Source: an uncultured Pseudomonas sp. (lineage in GTDB: Bacteria > Pseudomonadota > Gammaproteobacteria > Pseudomonadales > Pseudomonadaceae). From it: a stretch of 52,320 nt of DNA. Position numbers and translations under genes: made by a program. Position 1 is the stretch's first letter; each line of letters opens with the position of its first letter. The DNA lies in contig NZ_CAMPHI010000040.1 of NCBI RefSeq assembly GCF_946885955.1, positions 1 through 52,320 of the forward strand. Direction: 5' to 3'. Shown in pieces: positions 1 through 9,759 of the stretch. The notes under the pieces are model-generated. The model did not search any database. It was not told where the DNA came from and was given only the letters and a program-made list of their open reading frames with translations.

Positions 1-46
<46 letters not shown>

Positions 47-70
47 AATTTTGAAACGCAGTATCGAGAA

Positions 71-93
71 CGCCGCTCATCGAGCGGCGTTTT
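71..93 (+). terminator. Intrinsic terminator of the tRNA-Gly transcript
   Basis: CGCCGCT (71-77) pairs with AGCGGCG (83-89) around a CATCG loop and is followed by TTTTC. It lies 25 bases after the tRNA CCA end. Confidence 0.85.
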
Positions 94-117
94 CGTATCT
101 GCGATTCGCCCAGTAAT

Positions 118-153
118 AAAAAAGCCCGCCGGTATTGCCGTGCGGGCTTTTTT
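118..153 (-). terminator. Bidirectional intrinsic terminator
   Basis: AAAAAAGCCCGC (118-129) is the exact inverse of GCGGGCTTTTTT (142-153), so there is a U-tract on both strands. It sits 15 bases past the stop of the minus-strand gene ending at 169 and also backs up the tRNA terminator from the other side. Confidence 0.9.
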
Positions 154-168
154 GCATTCAGCGGTCGG

Positions 169-579
169 TCAGTGCGTGCTGCCTTGCGCGGGCATGGCCA
201 ACAACTGCTTTTCCTGGTTCCAGTCGAAGGGTTCGTCGTTTTCCTCGGCGTGAAAACGGCGCTCTTCGAGGGTCTGGTACATCTCGATTTCTTCGTCGGG
301 CATGAAGTGCAGGCAATCGCCGCCGAAGAACCACAGCAGGTCGCGCGGGACCAGATGGGCGATCTGTGGATAGCGCTGGAAAATCTGACTGATCAGGTCC
401 TGGCCCAGGTACAGGCTGTTGTCCGGATCGTTCGGCAGCTCGGCGAGCAAGTCGTCGTAACGCTCGACGAACATGGCGTGGCTGTCATCGAGGATCTGCT
501 CGGCTTCGCCCAGGGCGACCAGAATGGTGCGCAGGTGGTTGAGCAGGGCGAGGTGGTGGTCGATGTGGGCGTTGGCCAT
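169..579 (-). CDS. PA2817 family protein, function unknown
   Basis: A 136-aa soluble acidic protein starting MANAHIDHH. I recognise it as the small conserved pseudomonad family named after P. aeruginosa PA2817, which has no established function. The reading frame is open 15 codons further upstream, but the ATG at 579 has a good ribosome site (CAGGA, 8 bases away) and gives the family length. No signal peptide or membrane segment is visible. There is a WFFGGDCLHFMPDEEI segment in the middle. It lies 66 bases downstream of the acyl-CoA dehydrogenase gene on the same strand, so the two may be cotranscribed and end at the 118-153 terminator. The order tRNA-Gly, PA2817, acyl-CoA dehydrogenase is, from memory, also that of P. 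aeruginosa. Confidence 0.8.
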   Translation of the reverse strand: MANAHIDHHLALLNHLRTILVALGEAEQILDDSHAMFVERYDDLLAELPNDPDNSLYLGQDLISQIFQRYPQIAHLVPRDLLWFFGGDCLHFMPDEEIEMYQTLEERRFHAEENDEPFDWNQEKQLLAMPAQGSTH

Positions 580-645
580 GGGGCGATCCTGTAGGTAAAA
601 CGGGCGCGCAAGTATAAGGCTCACGCGGCCCGCTGTCGCCCTGGC

Positions 646-3093
646 TCAGCGCACCTTGCCGGCGGCCAGGGTCAGTTGCTCCTTGGTGAAGTCGTCGACA
701 TCGATCACCGCGCGCCGCGCGGCTTCGGCTTGTCGCAGACGCGCCGCTTCCTCGTCGTTCAGTACCCCTGAGGCTACGGCCGCGCTGATCACATCGTGCT
801 GCGCGCCGTCATGCAATTGGCCGGCCTTGAGAGCGTCATCCAGTTTTTCTTGCAGTGGTCTCACGCTTTGCAGCAGGTCCATGGCCTGCTGCAGCGCGCC
901 GACCGGATCTTGCTCGCCTTGCGGCCGATAGCAGCCGAGCAGTATCTCTTCCAGCGCTGGGTCGCCGCTGTTGCGTCCGATGATTTCCGCGACCTGTGCA
1001 TCCAGCGCGTCGCTTGGCCCCTTGTGTCTGCGACCGAAGGGGAAGACCAGCATCCATAGCGCGCAACCGAGGAAGCGGTTGGGGAAGTTGCCGAGCAGCT
1101 CTTCCAGGGCGCATTCGGCCCGTCCCAGGCTTTCTTCCATCGCCCAGTTCAGCAGGGGACGTAAATAGTCCGGATAGCCCTGGTCGTGATAGCGCTTGAG
1201 CGCCGCGGAGGCCAGATACAGGTAACTGAGCACATCGCCCAGGCGTGCGGACAGACGTTCACGGCGCTTCAGCTCGCCGCCGAGCAGCATCATGCTGGTG
1301 TCGGCGAGCAGGGCGAAGGCTGCGGCCAGACGGTTGAGGGCGCGGAAGTAAGGGCGAGCGAGAGCGTCGCCAGGTACCCGGTCGAACACGCCCAGGCCGA
1401 GACTCAATACCAGGGTGCTGGCGGCGTTGCTGATGGCAAAACCTATGTGCCGCAGCAGCAGTTGGTCGAACTCCAGCAGTGCCTGATCCTGATCCGGGCG
1501 ACTGGCCAGGGCCATTTCCTCGAGGACGTAAGGGTGGCAGCGGATGGCGCCCTGGCCGAAGATCATCAGGTTGCGCGAAAGGATATTGGCGCCTTCCACG
1601 GTGATGAAGATAGGCGCGCCTTGCCAGGAGCGCGCCAGGTAGTTGTTCGGGCCCATGATGATGCCCTTGCCGCCGTGCACGTCCATGGCGTGGCTGATGC
1701 ATTCGCGGCCGCGCTCGGTCAGGTGATATTTGAGAATCGCCGAGAGCACGGAAGGTTTTTCACCCAAATCCACCGCATTGGCGGTGAGGATGCGGGCGCT
1801 GTCCATCAGCCAGGCGTTGCCGCCGATGCGCGCGAGCGCTTCCTGGATGCCTTCGAAGGCGGCCAGGGGAACGTTGAACTGCTCGCGTACCTGGCTGTAC
1901 TGGCCGGTGACCAGGCTGGTGAACTTGGCGGCACCGGTACCCACCGCGGGCAGGGAGATGGAGCGGCCGACCGACAGGCAGTTCATCAGCATCATCCAGC
2001 CCTTGCCGAGCATTTCCTGGCCGCCGATCAGGTAGTCCAGCGGGATGAACACATCCGTGCCCGAATTCGGTCCGTTCATAAAGGCCGCGCCCAGCGGCAG
2101 GTGGCGTCGGCCTATTTCCACCCCCGGCGTATCGGTCGGTACCAGGGCCAGGCTGATGCCAAGGTCTTCCTCGTCGCCCAGCAGGTGATCGGGGTCATAG
2201 GCCTTGAACGCCAGCCCGAGCAGGGTGGCGACCGGGCCCAGGGTGATATAGCGCTTCTGCCAGTTCAGGCGTAGGCCGATGACGTCCGCGCCTTGCCACT
2301 GGCCGCGGCAGATGATCCCGGTATCGGGCATGGCGCCGGCATCGGAGCCGGCCAGCGGGCCGGTGAGGGCGAAACAGGGGATGTCCTCGCCGCTGGCCAG
2401 GCGCGGCAGGTAGTGGTTGCGTTGCTCGTCGGTGCCGTAATGCAGCAGCAGTTCGGCCGGGCCCAGGGAGTTGGGCACCATCACGGTGGATGCCAGGTCG
2501 CCGCTACGGGTCGCCAGTTTCATCGCCACTTGCGAGTGGGCATAGGCGGAGAAGCCCTTGCCGCCGTATTGCTTGGGAATGATCAGGGCGAAGAAGCCGT
2601 GCTGCTTGATATGCGCCCAGGCCTCGGCCGGCAGGTCCATCTGTTGGCCGATCTGCCAGTCGCTGACCAGGGTGCACAGCTCTTCGGTCGGACCGTCGAT
2701 AAAGGCCTGTTCTTCGTCGCTCAATTTGGCTTTCGGGTAGGCCAGCAGGGTGTCCCAGTTCGGGCGACCGCTGAACAGTTCGCCGTCCCACCACACGGTG
2801 CCGGCTTCGATGGCGTCGCGTTCGGTTTCCGACATCGGCGGCAATACCTGCCTGAACCAGGCGAATATCGGCGCACTGAACAGCTGGCGCCGTTGTTCGG
2901 GCAATACCAGCGGCAAGGCTGCGGCGAGCAGCAGTACCCAGAACACCAGCATCAGCCAGGCGGGTGCATGGCTGAGAGCGCCCATCAGCAACAGGTAGAT
3001 GGCGACAGCGCCGAGCAGGGGCAGTGGGGCGATGCGCAGGTGGGCTAAATAAGCCGTACCGAGTACCAGCACGAGTATCCAAACTACGAGCAT
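646..3093 (-). CDS. fadE: Acyl-CoA dehydrogenase, FadE type (815 aa)
   Basis: FAD-dependent enzyme for the first step of fatty acid beta-oxidation, converting acyl-CoA to trans-2-enoyl-CoA. It is the long FadE class (E. coli FadE is about 814 aa), not the 380-aa class. Residues 1-65 form two or three hydrophobic segments that should anchor it to the membrane. The acyl-CoA dehydrogenase core follows (PKQYGGKGFSAYAHSQVA; LTGPLAGSDAGAMPDTG). The motif VEGANILSRNLMIFGQGAI includes Glu500, which aligns with the catalytic base (the Glu of YEGTSQIQR in shorter relatives). The frame stays open 75 codons upstream, but the ATG at 3093 has a GGAG site 8 bases away and begins with the membrane anchor, so I use it. 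Substrate chain length cannot be read from sequence. Confidence 0.93.
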   Translation of the reverse strand: MLVVWILVLVLGTAYLAHLRIAPLPLLGAVAIYLLLMGALSHAPAWLMLVFWVLLLAAALPLVLPEQRRQLFSAPIFAWFRQVLPPMSETERDAIEAGTVWWDGELFSGRPNWDTLLAYPKAKLSDEEQAFIDGPTEELCTLVSDWQIGQQMDLPAEAWAHIKQHGFFALIIPKQYGGKGFSAYAHSQVAMKLATRSGDLASTVMVPNSLGPAELLLHYGTDEQRNHYLPRLASGEDIPCFALTGPLAGSDAGAMPDTGIICRGQWQGADVIGLRLNWQKRYITLGPVATLLGLAFKAYDPDHLLGDEEDLGISLALVPTDTPGVEIGRRHLPLGAAFMNGPNSGTDVFIPLDYLIGGQEMLGKGWMMLMNCLSVGRSISLPAVGTGAAKFTSLVTGQYSQVREQFNVPLAAFEGIQEALARIGGNAWLMDSARILTANAVDLGEKPSVLSAILKYHLTERGRECISHAMDVHGGKGIIMGPNNYLARSWQGAPIFITVEGANILSRNLMIFGQGAIRCHPYVLEEMALASRPDQDQALLEFDQLLLRHIGFAISNAASTLVLSLGLGVFDRVPGDALARPYFRALNRLAAAFALLADTSMMLLGGELKRRERLSARLGDVLSYLYLASAALKRYHDQGYPDYLRPLLNWAMEESLGRAECALEELLGNFPNRFLGCALWMLVFPFGRRHKGPSDALDAQVAEIIGRNSGDPALEEILLGCYRPQGEQDPVGALQQAMDLLQSVRPLQEKLDDALKAGQLHDGAQHDVISAAVASGVLNDEEAARLRQAEAARRAVIDVDDFTKEQLTLAAGKVR

Positions 3094-3743
3094 GTGCTTT
3101 TCTCCAGGATGACGGTTCGTTGCACCACCATAGCAAATGCAGCCGTTACCTACGGCGACAAGCGCGGTGGTCTGGGTCGGAGTGCGTCGCCGTGCGCTTG
3201 CCGCAGGACTGTTCGCCAGGGCAAGCGTATGAACGGCTGCCGCAGGGCAGGCCGATCGGGCGCGGGAAAACGCTGATGATTGCCTCGAACCCGGCAGTTT
3301 CTGCGCCGGGCGTTGCACCGATAGTGACCACCCGGCGACGTTTGAGTTCGCGGAAAAGCTCGCGCGGTGTCAGCGGCGACCCGCGGATCGAATCGACCTG
3401 CGGTATTGCCGACCAGTGCCGGTTTCGCCGCGACTCTCAGACATATGGCCGCGGCCGGCGGCGCCGAAATCGTCGCGTGGCGGTATGCCGGTGCAACCGG
3501 GCGCCCTTGCAGCCGGCCTGGTATCGATAGCCTCGATGACTACCATCGGCGTAGCGGGGTTTCATCTTTTGCCGGCGCTGTTAGGCTGCTGCCCTGGCCA
3601 ATGCGACCCGGTTGATCGTGCGTTTCCACAAAAGTGCTGCGATGGTCTTCCGGCAAACGCTAGACTTGAACGACCTCGTGCCCCTGTTGTGGGCGCGCCT
3701 CCGCTGGACCTTTCTTTTTCTCAAATCAGGTGCGCGCATTTTT
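3094..3743. other. 650-bp gap with no convincing gene
   Basis: This divergent gap lies between the acyl-CoA dehydrogenase and the ABC transporter genes and must hold both promoters. Short open frames exist on both strands, but none has a ribosome site, family resemblance or family-like length. The most protein-like minus-strand frame (about 3146-3400) contains LTPRELFRELKRRRVVTIG and could be a decayed gene. P. aeruginosa has small extra genes, including a GST, at the equivalent place, as I recall, so gene loss here is plausible but not shown. Confidence 0.4.
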
Positions 3744-4679
3744 ATGAGTACCGCTCTGTCCATTCGTCAATTGAGCAAGACTTACGGCAACGGCTTTCAA
3801 GCCTTGCACGGTATCGATCTGGATGTCGCCGAAGGGGATTTTTTTGCTTTGCTCGGCCCCAACGGCGCCGGTAAATCCACCACCATCGGCATTCTTTCCA
3901 CCCTGGTGACCAAGACCAGCGGCACGGTCAATGTGTTCGGTCATGACCTGGATAAAGAACCTTCGGCACTCAAGCGCTGCCTCGGCGTGGTGCCGCAGGA
4001 ATTCAATTTCAACCAGTTCGAAAAGGCCTTCGACATCGTCGTGACCCAGGCCGGCTACTACGGCATTCCCGCGCGCATCGCCAAGGAGCGCGCCGAGCAG
4101 TACCTCAACCAACTGGGCCTGTGGGGCAAGCACAATGTGCCGTCGCGCGAGCTGTCCGGCGGCATGAAGCGTCGGCTGATGATCGCCCGCGCCCTGGTGC
4201 ATCAGCCGCGTCTGTTGATTCTCGACGAGCCCACCGCGGGCGTCGACATCGAGCTGCGCCGCTCGATGTGGGGCTTTCTCACCGAGCTCAATGCGCAGGG
4301 CATCACTATCATCCTCACCACCCATTACCTGGAAGAGGCCGAACAGCTGTGCCGCAACATCGGCATCATCGATCACGGGCGTATCGTCGAAAACACCAGC
4401 ATGAAGAGTCTGCTGAAAAAACTGCATGTCGAGACCTTCCTGCTCGATCTCAGGGACTCCCAGTTGGTGGCGCCGCAATTGCTCGGTTACCCGGCCAAGC
4501 TGCTCGACCATCACACCCTGGAAGTGCAGGTCGACAAGGCACAGGGCATCACCGAGCTGTTCCGTCAGTTGGCCTTGCAGAACATCGAGGTGCTCAGCTT
4601 GCGCAATAAAACCAACCGCCTGGAGGAATTGTTCGTGTCCCTGGTCGAGAAAAACCTGGCGAAGGGGGCGGCGCAATGA
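3744..4679 (+). CDS. ABC transporter ATP-binding protein (ABC-2 type, YadG-like)
   Basis: 311-aa nucleotide-binding subunit of an ABC-2 type exporter. Walker A GPNGAGKST, signature LSGGMKRRL, Walker B LLILDEPTAGVD and the switch region TTHYLEEAEQL are all intact. The C-terminal 80 residues match the extra domain of the YadG/CcmA-type drug and polysaccharide exporter ATPases. The start is the first ATG preceding the conserved STALSIRQLSKTYGNGF region; its ribosome site is weak. The stop overlaps the permease start by ATGA, so the two subunits are translationally coupled. The substrate is unknown. E. coli YadG/YadH is the nearest named pair by organisation. Confidence 0.9.
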   Translation: MSTALSIRQLSKTYGNGFQALHGIDLDVAEGDFFALLGPNGAGKSTTIGILSTLVTKTSGTVNVFGHDLDKEPSALKRCLGVVPQEFNFNQFEKAFDIVVTQAGYYGIPARIAKERAEQYLNQLGLWGKHNVPSRELSGGMKRRLMIARALVHQPRLLILDEPTAGVDIELRRSMWGFLTELNAQGITIILTTHYLEEAEQLCRNIGIIDHGRIVENTSMKSLLKKLHVETFLLDLRDSQLVAPQLLGYPAKLLDHHTLEVQVDKAQGITELFRQLALQNIEVLSLRNKTNRLEELFVSLVEKNLAKGAAQ

Positions 4680-5470
4680 GTACGGCTTACCTGAATTCCG
4701 AGTTCGCCGCCAACATGGTGGCGCTACGTACCATCGTCTATCGCGAAATCCGTCGCTTCACCCGCATCTGGCCGCAGACCCTGCTGCCGCCGGCGATCAC
4801 CATGGTTCTGTACTTCGTCATCTTCGGCAACCTGATCGGCCGGCAGATCGGCGATATGGGTGGCTTCAGTTACATGGAATACATAGTGCCGGGGCTGATC
4901 ATGATGTCGGTGATCACCAACGCCTATGGCAACGTGGTGTCGAGCTTCTTCGGCAGCAAGTTCCAGCGTTCGGTCGAGGAGCTGATGGTCTCGCCGGTAT
5001 CGCCGCACATCATCCTGATCGGCTATGTCACCGGGGGCGTGCTGCGCGGTCTGGCGGTGGGGTTCATCGTCACCCTGTTGTCGCTGTTCTTCACCAAATT
5101 GCAGGTACATCACCTCGGTATCACCGTGCTGGTGGTGCTGTTGACTGCGACGATTTTCTCCCTGGGCGGCTTCGTCAACGCGGTGTTCGCGCGCAATTTC
5201 GACGACATCTCGATCATCCCGACCTTCGTGTTGACGCCTTTGACCTACCTGGGCGGGGTGTTCTATTCGATCAGCCTGCTGCCGCCGTTCTGGCAGACGG
5301 TGTCGCTGGCCAATCCGGTGTTGCACATGGTCAATGCCTTTCGCTACGGCATTCTTGGGGTGTCGGACATCCGTATCGGCGTCGCAGTCGGTTTTATGCT
5401 GGTGGCCACCGCGTTGCTCTATGGCGTATGCATTCGTTTGCTAATCAGCGGACGCGGTATGCGTCAGTAA
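4676..5470 (+). CDS. ABC-2 type transporter permease (YadH-like)
   Basis: 264-aa inner-membrane permease with about six transmembrane segments and the ABC-2 signature region TYLGGVFYSISLLPPFWQTV followed by NPVLHMVNAFRYG. It partners the ATPase encoded immediately upstream, whose stop it overlaps by 4 bases, and should form a homodimeric exporter channel. There is no obvious terminator before the RND adaptor gene 80 bases on. Confidence 0.9.
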   Translation: MSTAYLNSEFAANMVALRTIVYREIRRFTRIWPQTLLPPAITMVLYFVIFGNLIGRQIGDMGGFSYMEYIVPGLIMMSVITNAYGNVVSSFFGSKFQRSVEELMVSPVSPHIILIGYVTGGVLRGLAVGFIVTLLSLFFTKLQVHHLGITVLVVLLTATIFSLGGFVNAVFARNFDDISIIPTFVLTPLTYLGGVFYSISLLPPFWQTVSLANPVLHMVNAFRYGILGVSDIRIGVAVGFMLVATALLYGVCIRLLISGRGMRQ

Positions 5471-5549
5471 AAATAGGGGGAAACATTTAGTTCGGCGAAT
5501 CTTGCGTCGAGGTCGTTAGACTTCGGCCCTATAAGACAAGAGGTCGTTT

Positions 5550-6593
5550 ATGTCCGTTCTAAGCCGTTCCCTTTCAGGCGCTTTTTTGTTGTTCGTGGGC
5601 TTCTCGCTGGCGGCCCAGGCCGCCGAAGGCCCCATGGTGGAAGTGGTGCCGGTGGCTAAAGCCCTGGTGCGCGACGAGTTGATCACGTTCGGCTCATTGC
5701 GCTCGGACGAGTCGGTGATGATTCGCCCGGAAATCGACGGGCGTCTGGCCCAGTTGCACTTTCGCGAAGGCCAGAGCGTCAAGGCCGGTGCCTTGCTGGT
5801 CAGCCTCGACGATGCGATCAGCCGCGCCGAGCTGGCCCAGGCCCAGGCCAACCTGAATCTGGCGGAAAAGAACTTTCAGCGCGCGCAGATGCTGTTCAAG
5901 CGCGGTGCCAGCAATGCCCAGGCTCTGGACGAAGCCAGCGCCCAGCAGCAGGCCGCCCGCGCCAGCCTGGCCCTGGCCCAGGCGCGTCTGGACAAGACGC
6001 GGATCCAGGCGCCGCATGACGGCGTACTGGGTTTGCGCGAGGCCAGCCCCGGCGATTACCTCAGCGCCGGTCAGGATATCGTCAATCTGGAGGTGCTCGA
6101 CCCGCTCAAGGTGGATTTCCGCATTCCGCAGAAGCACGTCAGCCAGATTCATGTCGGCCAGGCGGTCGAGATCAGCCTGGACGCCTATCCCAGCGAGCGC
6201 TTCGTCGGCGAGATATTCGCGATCAACCCGCGGCTCGACGAGATCGGGCGCAGCCAGGCGATTCGCGCACGGATCGACAACGCCGAGCGGCGCCTGCGGC
6301 CGGGGCAGTTCGTCAAGGTTGCGGTGATTCTCGATGAACGCGCCGATGCCCTGATCATTCCCGAGGAGGCGGTGATGCCGGTGGGCGAGCGCCTGCTGGT
6401 CAACCTGGTGGTGGACGGCAAGGTCGCGGTGCGTGAAGTCGAGCTGGGCAAGCGCATGGACGGTACGGTGGAGGTGCGCAAAGGTCTGCACGGCGACGAG
6501 ACGGTGATCAGCGCCGGCTGGCAGAAGGTCCGTGACGGTATGTCGGTGCGCACCAAGGTCGCGGCCGACCGCACCGCGGAGCCCAACCGATGA
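5550..6593 (+). CDS. RND efflux periplasmic adaptor subunit
   Basis: 347-aa membrane fusion protein. An N-terminal signal peptide (hydrophobic 8-23, ending AAQAAEG) is followed by the biotinyl-lipoyl half-motif (IDGRLAQLHFREGQSVKAGALLV written in two halves around residues 60-85), a coiled-coil alpha hairpin (about 90-150, rich in Ala/Gln/Glu), the second lipoyl half (TRIQAPHDGVLGLREASPGD) and beta-barrel domains. Such adaptors bridge the RND pump to an outer-membrane channel. Ribosome site AAGAGG lies 6 bases before the ATG. It overlaps the pump gene by ATGA. No outer-membrane channel gene is present nearby, so TolC/OprM-type sharing is likely. Confidence 0.92.
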   Translation: MSVLSRSLSGAFLLFVGFSLAAQAAEGPMVEVVPVAKALVRDELITFGSLRSDESVMIRPEIDGRLAQLHFREGQSVKAGALLVSLDDAISRAELAQAQANLNLAEKNFQRAQMLFKRGASNAQALDEASAQQQAARASLALAQARLDKTRIQAPHDGVLGLREASPGDYLSAGQDIVNLEVLDPLKVDFRIPQKHVSQIHVGQAVEISLDAYPSERFVGEIFAINPRLDEIGRSQAIRARIDNAERRLRPGQFVKVAVILDERADALIIPEEAVMPVGERLLVNLVVDGKVAVREVELGKRMDGTVEVRKGLHGDETVISAGWQKVRDGMSVRTKVAADRTAEPNR

Positions 6594-9500
6594 CGCTGTC
6601 GGATGTCTGCATCCGCCGGCCGGTGTTCGCCACGGTGTTGTCGCTGGTGCTGGTGCTGCTCGGCCTGATGGCCTATCAGCGCCTGAGCGTGCGCGAATAC
6701 CCGAACGTCGACGTGCCCATCGTCACGGTCAACGTCACCTATCCGGGCGCCAGCCCGGAGATCATGGAGTCGCAGGTCGCCCAACCGATCGAAGACGTGC
6801 TCTCGGGCATCGAGGGGCTGGATTTCGTCAGCTCCATCAGCCGCTCGGAAAACACCCAGATCACCGCGCAGTTCACCCTCGGCAGCAATGCCGACGAAGC
6901 TGCCAATGACGTACGCGATCGCCTGGGCCGGGTACGTGGCTTGCTGCCGGAGGAGATCAAGGAACCCATCGTGCAGAAGGTCGAGGCCGACGCGCAGCCG
7001 GTGGTGTGGATCGCCTTTTACAGCGACCGCTACAGCTCGATGGAAATCACCGATGTCCTCGAACGGATGATCAAGGACCGCCTGCAAACCATTCCCGGCG
7101 TGTCCGAGGTGCAGATCCGCGGTGGGCAGACCCTGGCTATGCGCATCTGGCTCGATCCGGAAAAGCTCGCCGCGCATAACCTCACCGTACAGGACGTGGA
7201 AGATGCCCTGCGTCGGCAGAATGTGGAAATCCCGGCGGGGCGCATCGAGTCGCGCGAGCGCGAGTTCACCGTGCTCGCCGAAACCGACTTGAATACCCCG
7301 GAGCAATTCAACCAGTTGATCCTCGACGATTCCCGCGGCTACCTGCTGCGCCTGGCCGACGTCGGCCATGCCGAAATCGGCGCGCAGAACGAGCGCAGCA
7401 TCGTGCGTTACAAGGGCCGGCCGGCGGTGTCCATGGGGGTGATCAAGCAGGCCACGGCCAACCCGCTGGAAATCTCCGATGGTCTCAACGCGGCGCTGCC
7501 GGAGGTGCGCGAGCTGCTGCCCGAAGGCATGGAAATGGCCATCGCCCACGACAACTCGCTGTTTATCCGCGAGTCCATCGACAATGTCTTCATCACCATC
7601 TGGGAAGCGGTGGCGCTGGTCATTCTGATCATCTTCATCTTCCTGCGCTCATTGCGCGCGACCATCATCCCCTTGGTGACCATTCCGGTGTCGCTGATCG
7701 GCGCCTTCGCCCTGATGAGTCTGATGGGCTTCACCATCAATACCCTGACGCTGTTGGCCATGGTGTTGGCCATCGGTCTGGTGGTGGACGACGCCATCGT
7801 CATGCTGGAGAACATCCACCGGCACATCGAAACGGGCATGCGCCCGGTGCAGGCTGCGCTCAAGGGCAGTCGCGAAATCGCCTTCGCGGTGATCGCCATG
7901 ACCCTGACCCTGGCCGCGGTTTTCGCCCCTATCGGCTTTATGCAGGGCACCACCGGCAAATTGTTCACCGAGTTCGCCTGGACTCTGGCCGGCGCCGTAT
8001 TGGTCTCGGGTTTCGTCGCCCTGACCCTGACCCCGATGATGTGCGCGGTGCTGCTCAAACCACACCAGACCGGTGAGCGGCATAACCGGCTGTACAACCT
8101 GATCGAGGATTTCCTCAACAAACTGACCTACGGCTACAAGCACCTGCTGGCGCGCGCTCTGGGCGCCTGGGCGCTGGTGGTCGGCGTCTTGCTGCTGATC
8201 ATGCTGGCTTGTGCATTGCTGTTCACCGGCCTGAAGTCGGAGCTGGCACCGACCGAAGACACCAGCACCATCATTGGCGTTTTCAACGGCCCGGATGGCG
8301 CCACCATCGACTACACCGGGCGTTACGCGCAGGAGATCGAGGCGGCGTACGCGAGCATCCCGGAAACCAATCGCTACATGGTGATCGCCGGCTTCCCCAC
8401 GGTCGCCCAAGGCATTTCCTTTATGAAGCTGAAGGACTGGGATCAGCGCACGCGCAGCCAGTTCGAGATCCGCAACGAGCTGTTGCCCAAGTTCCAGGAA
8501 ATCGCCGGGATGCGCGCCTTCCCGGTCAACCGGCCGCCGCTCGGGCAGAGCGCGCGCAACCAGCCGGTCAACTTCGTGATCCGCTCCTCGCTGGAGTACG
8601 CCGATCTGCAGGGCTATGTCGAGCGCCTGTTGCACGAGCTGCGCGACTACCCGGGGCTGGAAAGCCTCGATAGCGACCTCAAGCTGAATGCGCCGCAACT
8701 CAAGGTTTCGGTCAACCGTGAGCAGGCGGTGGCGGTCGGCAGCGATGTGGCGACCATCGGCCGTAGCCTGGAAAGCCTGTTCGGCAGTCGCCAGGTGACG
8801 CGCTTCAAGCAGAACGGCGAGCAATACGACGTGATGGTGCAGCTGCAGGACGTCGACCGCAGCAACCCGCAGGATCTCGACCGGGTCTATGTGCGCGGGC
8901 GCGACGAGCGCATGGTGCAGCTGTCCAACCTGATCGAGGTGCGCGAAACCGTGGCGCCGCGCGAGCTCAACCACTTCAATCAGCTGCGCGCGGTGACCGT
9001 CAGCGCCAACGTCGGCGCTGGTTACACCCTGGGCGAAGTGCTGGCGCATCTGGAAAACACCGCCCGTGGCGTTTTTCCGCCCGAGACGCAGTACGACTAC
9101 ACCGGCACCTCGCGGGATTTCAAGGAATCCAGCTCCGGCGTTGCCTTGATCTTCGCCCTGGCCCTGGTGTTTATCTTCCTGGTGCTGGCCGCGCAGTTCG
9201 AAAGCTTCAGCGACCCCTTGATCATCCTGTTCAGCGTGCCGCTGTCGATGGCCGGCGCCTTGCTGGCGCTGACCCTGTTCGGCGGCACTTTGAATATCTA
9301 CTCGCAGATCGGCCTGGTGACGCTGATCGGGTTGATCACCAAGCACGGCATCCTGATCGTCGAGTTCGCCAACGTGCTGCTGCGCGACGGGCATGAGCTG
9401 CGCAGCGCGATCATCGACGCCGCGGTGCAGCGCCTGCGGCCGATTCTGATGACCACCGGGGCCATGGTCCTGGGTTCGCTGCCGTTGGCGATTGCCAGCG

Positions 9501-9658
9501 GCGCCGGCGCGGAAAGCCGTCAGCAGATCGGGCTGGTGATAGTCGGCGGCCTGCTGGTCGGCACCTTCTTCACCCTGTTCGTGATTCCCACGCTCTATAT
9601 GCTGCTGCGCCGCTGGCGGCCGCTTAAGCAGGAGGAAGAGGAATTGGTCTCGGTGTAG
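6590..9658 (+). CDS. RND multidrug efflux pump, inner-membrane permease
   Basis: 1022-aa HAE1-type RND transporter with the expected two repeats of six transmembrane segments and two large periplasmic loops. The proton-relay residues are present: Asp400-Asp401 in TM4 (GLVVDDAIVMLENI) and Lys918 in TM10 (LITKHGILIVEFAN), equivalent to D407/D408/K940 of AcrB. The protein should be a trimeric proton-driven exporter working with the adaptor encoded just upstream. I cannot assign it confidently to a named Mex system. The pump gene is followed by repeat palindromes rather than an outer-membrane factor gene. Confidence 0.95.
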   Translation: MTLSDVCIRRPVFATVLSLVLVLLGLMAYQRLSVREYPNVDVPIVTVNVTYPGASPEIMESQVAQPIEDVLSGIEGLDFVSSISRSENTQITAQFTLGSNADEAANDVRDRLGRVRGLLPEEIKEPIVQKVEADAQPVVWIAFYSDRYSSMEITDVLERMIKDRLQTIPGVSEVQIRGGQTLAMRIWLDPEKLAAHNLTVQDVEDALRRQNVEIPAGRIESREREFTVLAETDLNTPEQFNQLILDDSRGYLLRLADVGHAEIGAQNERSIVRYKGRPAVSMGVIKQATANPLEISDGLNAALPEVRELLPEGMEMAIAHDNSLFIRESIDNVFITIWEAVALVILIIFIFLRSLRATIIPLVTIPVSLIGAFALMSLMGFTINTLTLLAMVLAIGLVVDDAIVMLENIHRHIETGMRPVQAALKGSREIAFAVIAMTLTLAAVFAPIGFMQGTTGKLFTEFAWTLAGAVLVSGFVALTLTPMMCAVLLKPHQTGERHNRLYNLIEDFLNKLTYGYKHLLARALGAWALVVGVLLLIMLACALLFTGLKSELAPTEDTSTIIGVFNGPDGATIDYTGRYAQEIEAAYASIPETNRYMVIAGFPTVAQGISFMKLKDWDQRTRSQFEIRNELLPKFQEIAGMRAFPVNRPPLGQSARNQPVNFVIRSSLEYADLQGYVERLLHELRDYPGLESLDSDLKLNAPQLKVSVNREQAVAVGSDVATIGRSLESLFGSRQVTRFKQNGEQYDVMVQLQDVDRSNPQDLDRVYVRGRDERMVQLSNLIEVRETVAPRELNHFNQLRAVTVSANVGAGYTLGEVLAHLENTARGVFPPETQYDYTGTSRDFKESSSGVALIFALALVFIFLVLAAQFESFSDPLIILFSVPLSMAGALLALTLFGGTLNIYSQIGLVTLIGLITKHGILIVEFANVLLRDGHELRSAIIDAAVQRLRPILMTTGAMVLGSLPLAIASGAGAESRQQIGLVIVGGLLVGTFFTLFVIPTLYMLLRRWRPLKQEEEELVSV

Positions 9659-9682
9659 CTGGGGAGGGGCGGATGTAGACCC

Positions 9683-9750
9683 GTAGCCCGGATGCAATCC
9701 GGGGAGCGGTTTTGTAGGCGCCAGATTTCCCCGGATTTCATCCGGGCTAC
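9683..9750. repeat. Palindromic repeat, family A (paired arms)
   Basis: The left arm at 9683-9704 reads GTAGCCCGGATGCAATCC then GGGG. The right arm at 9729-9750 is its near-exact inverse (CCCCGGATTTCATCCGGGC then TAC). Copies of the same family recur at 12075-12095, 12305-12370 and, decayed, at 17627-17690. It looks like a REP/BIME-type intergenic element at the end of the RND operon. Confidence 0.85.
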
Positions 9751-9759
9751 GAGGCGCCC

